Origin: Symsagittifera roscoffensis
Lineage: Eukaryota > Xenacoelomorpha > Acoela > Convolutidae
Assembly: GCF_963678635.1 (NCBI RefSeq)
Contig: NC_087069.1
Location: forward strand, 22,664,360-22,728,359
Length of the DNA: 64,000 nt
Direction of reading: 5' to 3'
Position numbers and translations under genes: made by a program. The notes below the pieces were generated by a model. It had not been told where the DNA came from, searched no databases, and saw only the letters and a program-made list of their open reading frames with translations. Positions 63,406-64,000 of this stretch are shown here, one piece after another (positions within the stretch are counted from its first letter, which is position 1; each line of letters starts with the position of its first letter).

Positions 63406-64000
63406 TTAGATGCTGGTAATAATACGAAATCGGTCGGTTGCAACTAAAATTGTTCCACGTCCTGAAGGGGGATACGTCTTGTAGGTGGTTGGTCGTGTTT
63501 GGTTTACCGGGTATACGATGCCACTGTTGGGCTTCAGAAACCTACAAAATTTCATTAATTCTGCTCGCACAGTAAAACTTTTGCTTTTCTGGAATATTGA
63601 TCTATGCAAGTATTGTCTTACTATCCGTCCAGAAAAGACGGCGCTGAACTTTAGTCGAGGTTCTTTGGTTGTAATTTTGTATAGACGTGCACCAATTACT
63701 ACAGCTTGTAATTCGTGCTTGGGTATGCTGTCTTGGTTAATTGGTGCGAACTTGGTTCTTCCAATCATCAATGATGATTGTTTAGGGGCTTGGTTTGCAT
63801 TTCGGATATATGTGCAAACTTCCATGTTGCACTGAGAAGCATCGGTAAAACATGTAGTTTTATGTCGCTGTGTCTGTCGAGTTCGCCTATGAACCTCGGT
63901 AATTTTAGATTATTATCTCTTCCACATTGTCGGGTAACTTTTTCAATAATTGGGATGAGGAACTTCTCGATTCCAACTTATACCAGATTGCCAAAGCTTT
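63406..64000 (-). pseudogene. BEL/Pao RNase H remnant running off the window
   Basis: Minus-strand coding from the window edge. PRFIGELDRHSDIKLHV, then after a one-base shift TDAS (the RNase H entry with first catalytic Asp), then SIPKHELQAVVIGARLY with the catalytic Glu. The next catalytic position, normally in FWTDS, reads FSGR, so that Asp is lost. A connection part (LKPNSGIVYPVN) follows. The element's RT should lie beyond 64000. The order RT-RH-IN on the minus strand is kept by the left-arm integrase, so the right arm is the inverted extra copy. Confidence 0.8.

Noticed and set aside
1-64000. Nematode trans-splice leader gene
   Set aside because: I looked for the SL1-type sequence and saw no match, so the nematode assignment stays open.

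Overview
The window looks like nuclear DNA of an invertebrate animal. It is AT-rich, contains a 200-N assembly gap, and is dominated by repeats and dead transposable elements. The two recognisable host genes have ordinary GT-AG introns with TTTTCAG or TTTGCAG-type acceptors. The base composition and the many A/T-run minisatellites resemble a nematode or another small-genome invertebrate, but nothing fixes the species.

Left part. 1-2278 is non-coding and holds a 25-bp minisatellite. 2279-10793 is a GC-richer, plus-strand, badly broken reading frame of about 8.5 kb. It carries the blocks of an SGNH/GDSL-hydrolase-like domain near its start and otherwise belongs to no family I can name. A family of tiny perfect hairpins (variable stem, loop ACTG) recurs in 0.2-9.3 kb. 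12-14.4 kb has no gene. 14.5-20.3 kb is a decayed Ty3/gypsy retrotransposon (gag, zinc knuckle, protease, RT, RNase H, integrase) with a second zinc-knuckle copy and GC-rich coding-like inserts. 20.3-24.2 kb holds diverged dispersed repeats and the gap.

Middle part. 24241-25806 (minus) is the uninterrupted C-terminal half of a non-LTR retrotransposon with a restriction-like endonuclease. It abuts an inverted copy of a repeat that also occurs at 38 and 41 kb. 29.0-43.1 kb is two overlapping tandem segmental duplications (a 4.4-kb unit and a 2.97-kb unit) that multiply several small unidentified ORFs, a 30-bp minisatellite and evenly spaced CCAAT/ATTGG motifs. 46.8-48.0 kb is a wrecked endonuclease-type LINE.

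Right part. A three-exon trypsin-fold serine protease homologue (50725-59411, plus) keeps the catalytic His and Asp, but Glu replaces the catalytic Ser (GDEGGP). Its 7.6-kb first intron holds a non-autonomous hAT element with an 8-bp target duplication, two satellite arrays, many copies of a short purine-rich motif, and, on the opposite strand, the catalytic exons of an AlkB-type dioxygenase (55980-56656). The end of the window is a BEL/Pao retroelement whose integrase part forms a spacer-free palindrome of about 2 kb centred at 61806/61807, followed by its RNase H part on the minus strand running off the window.
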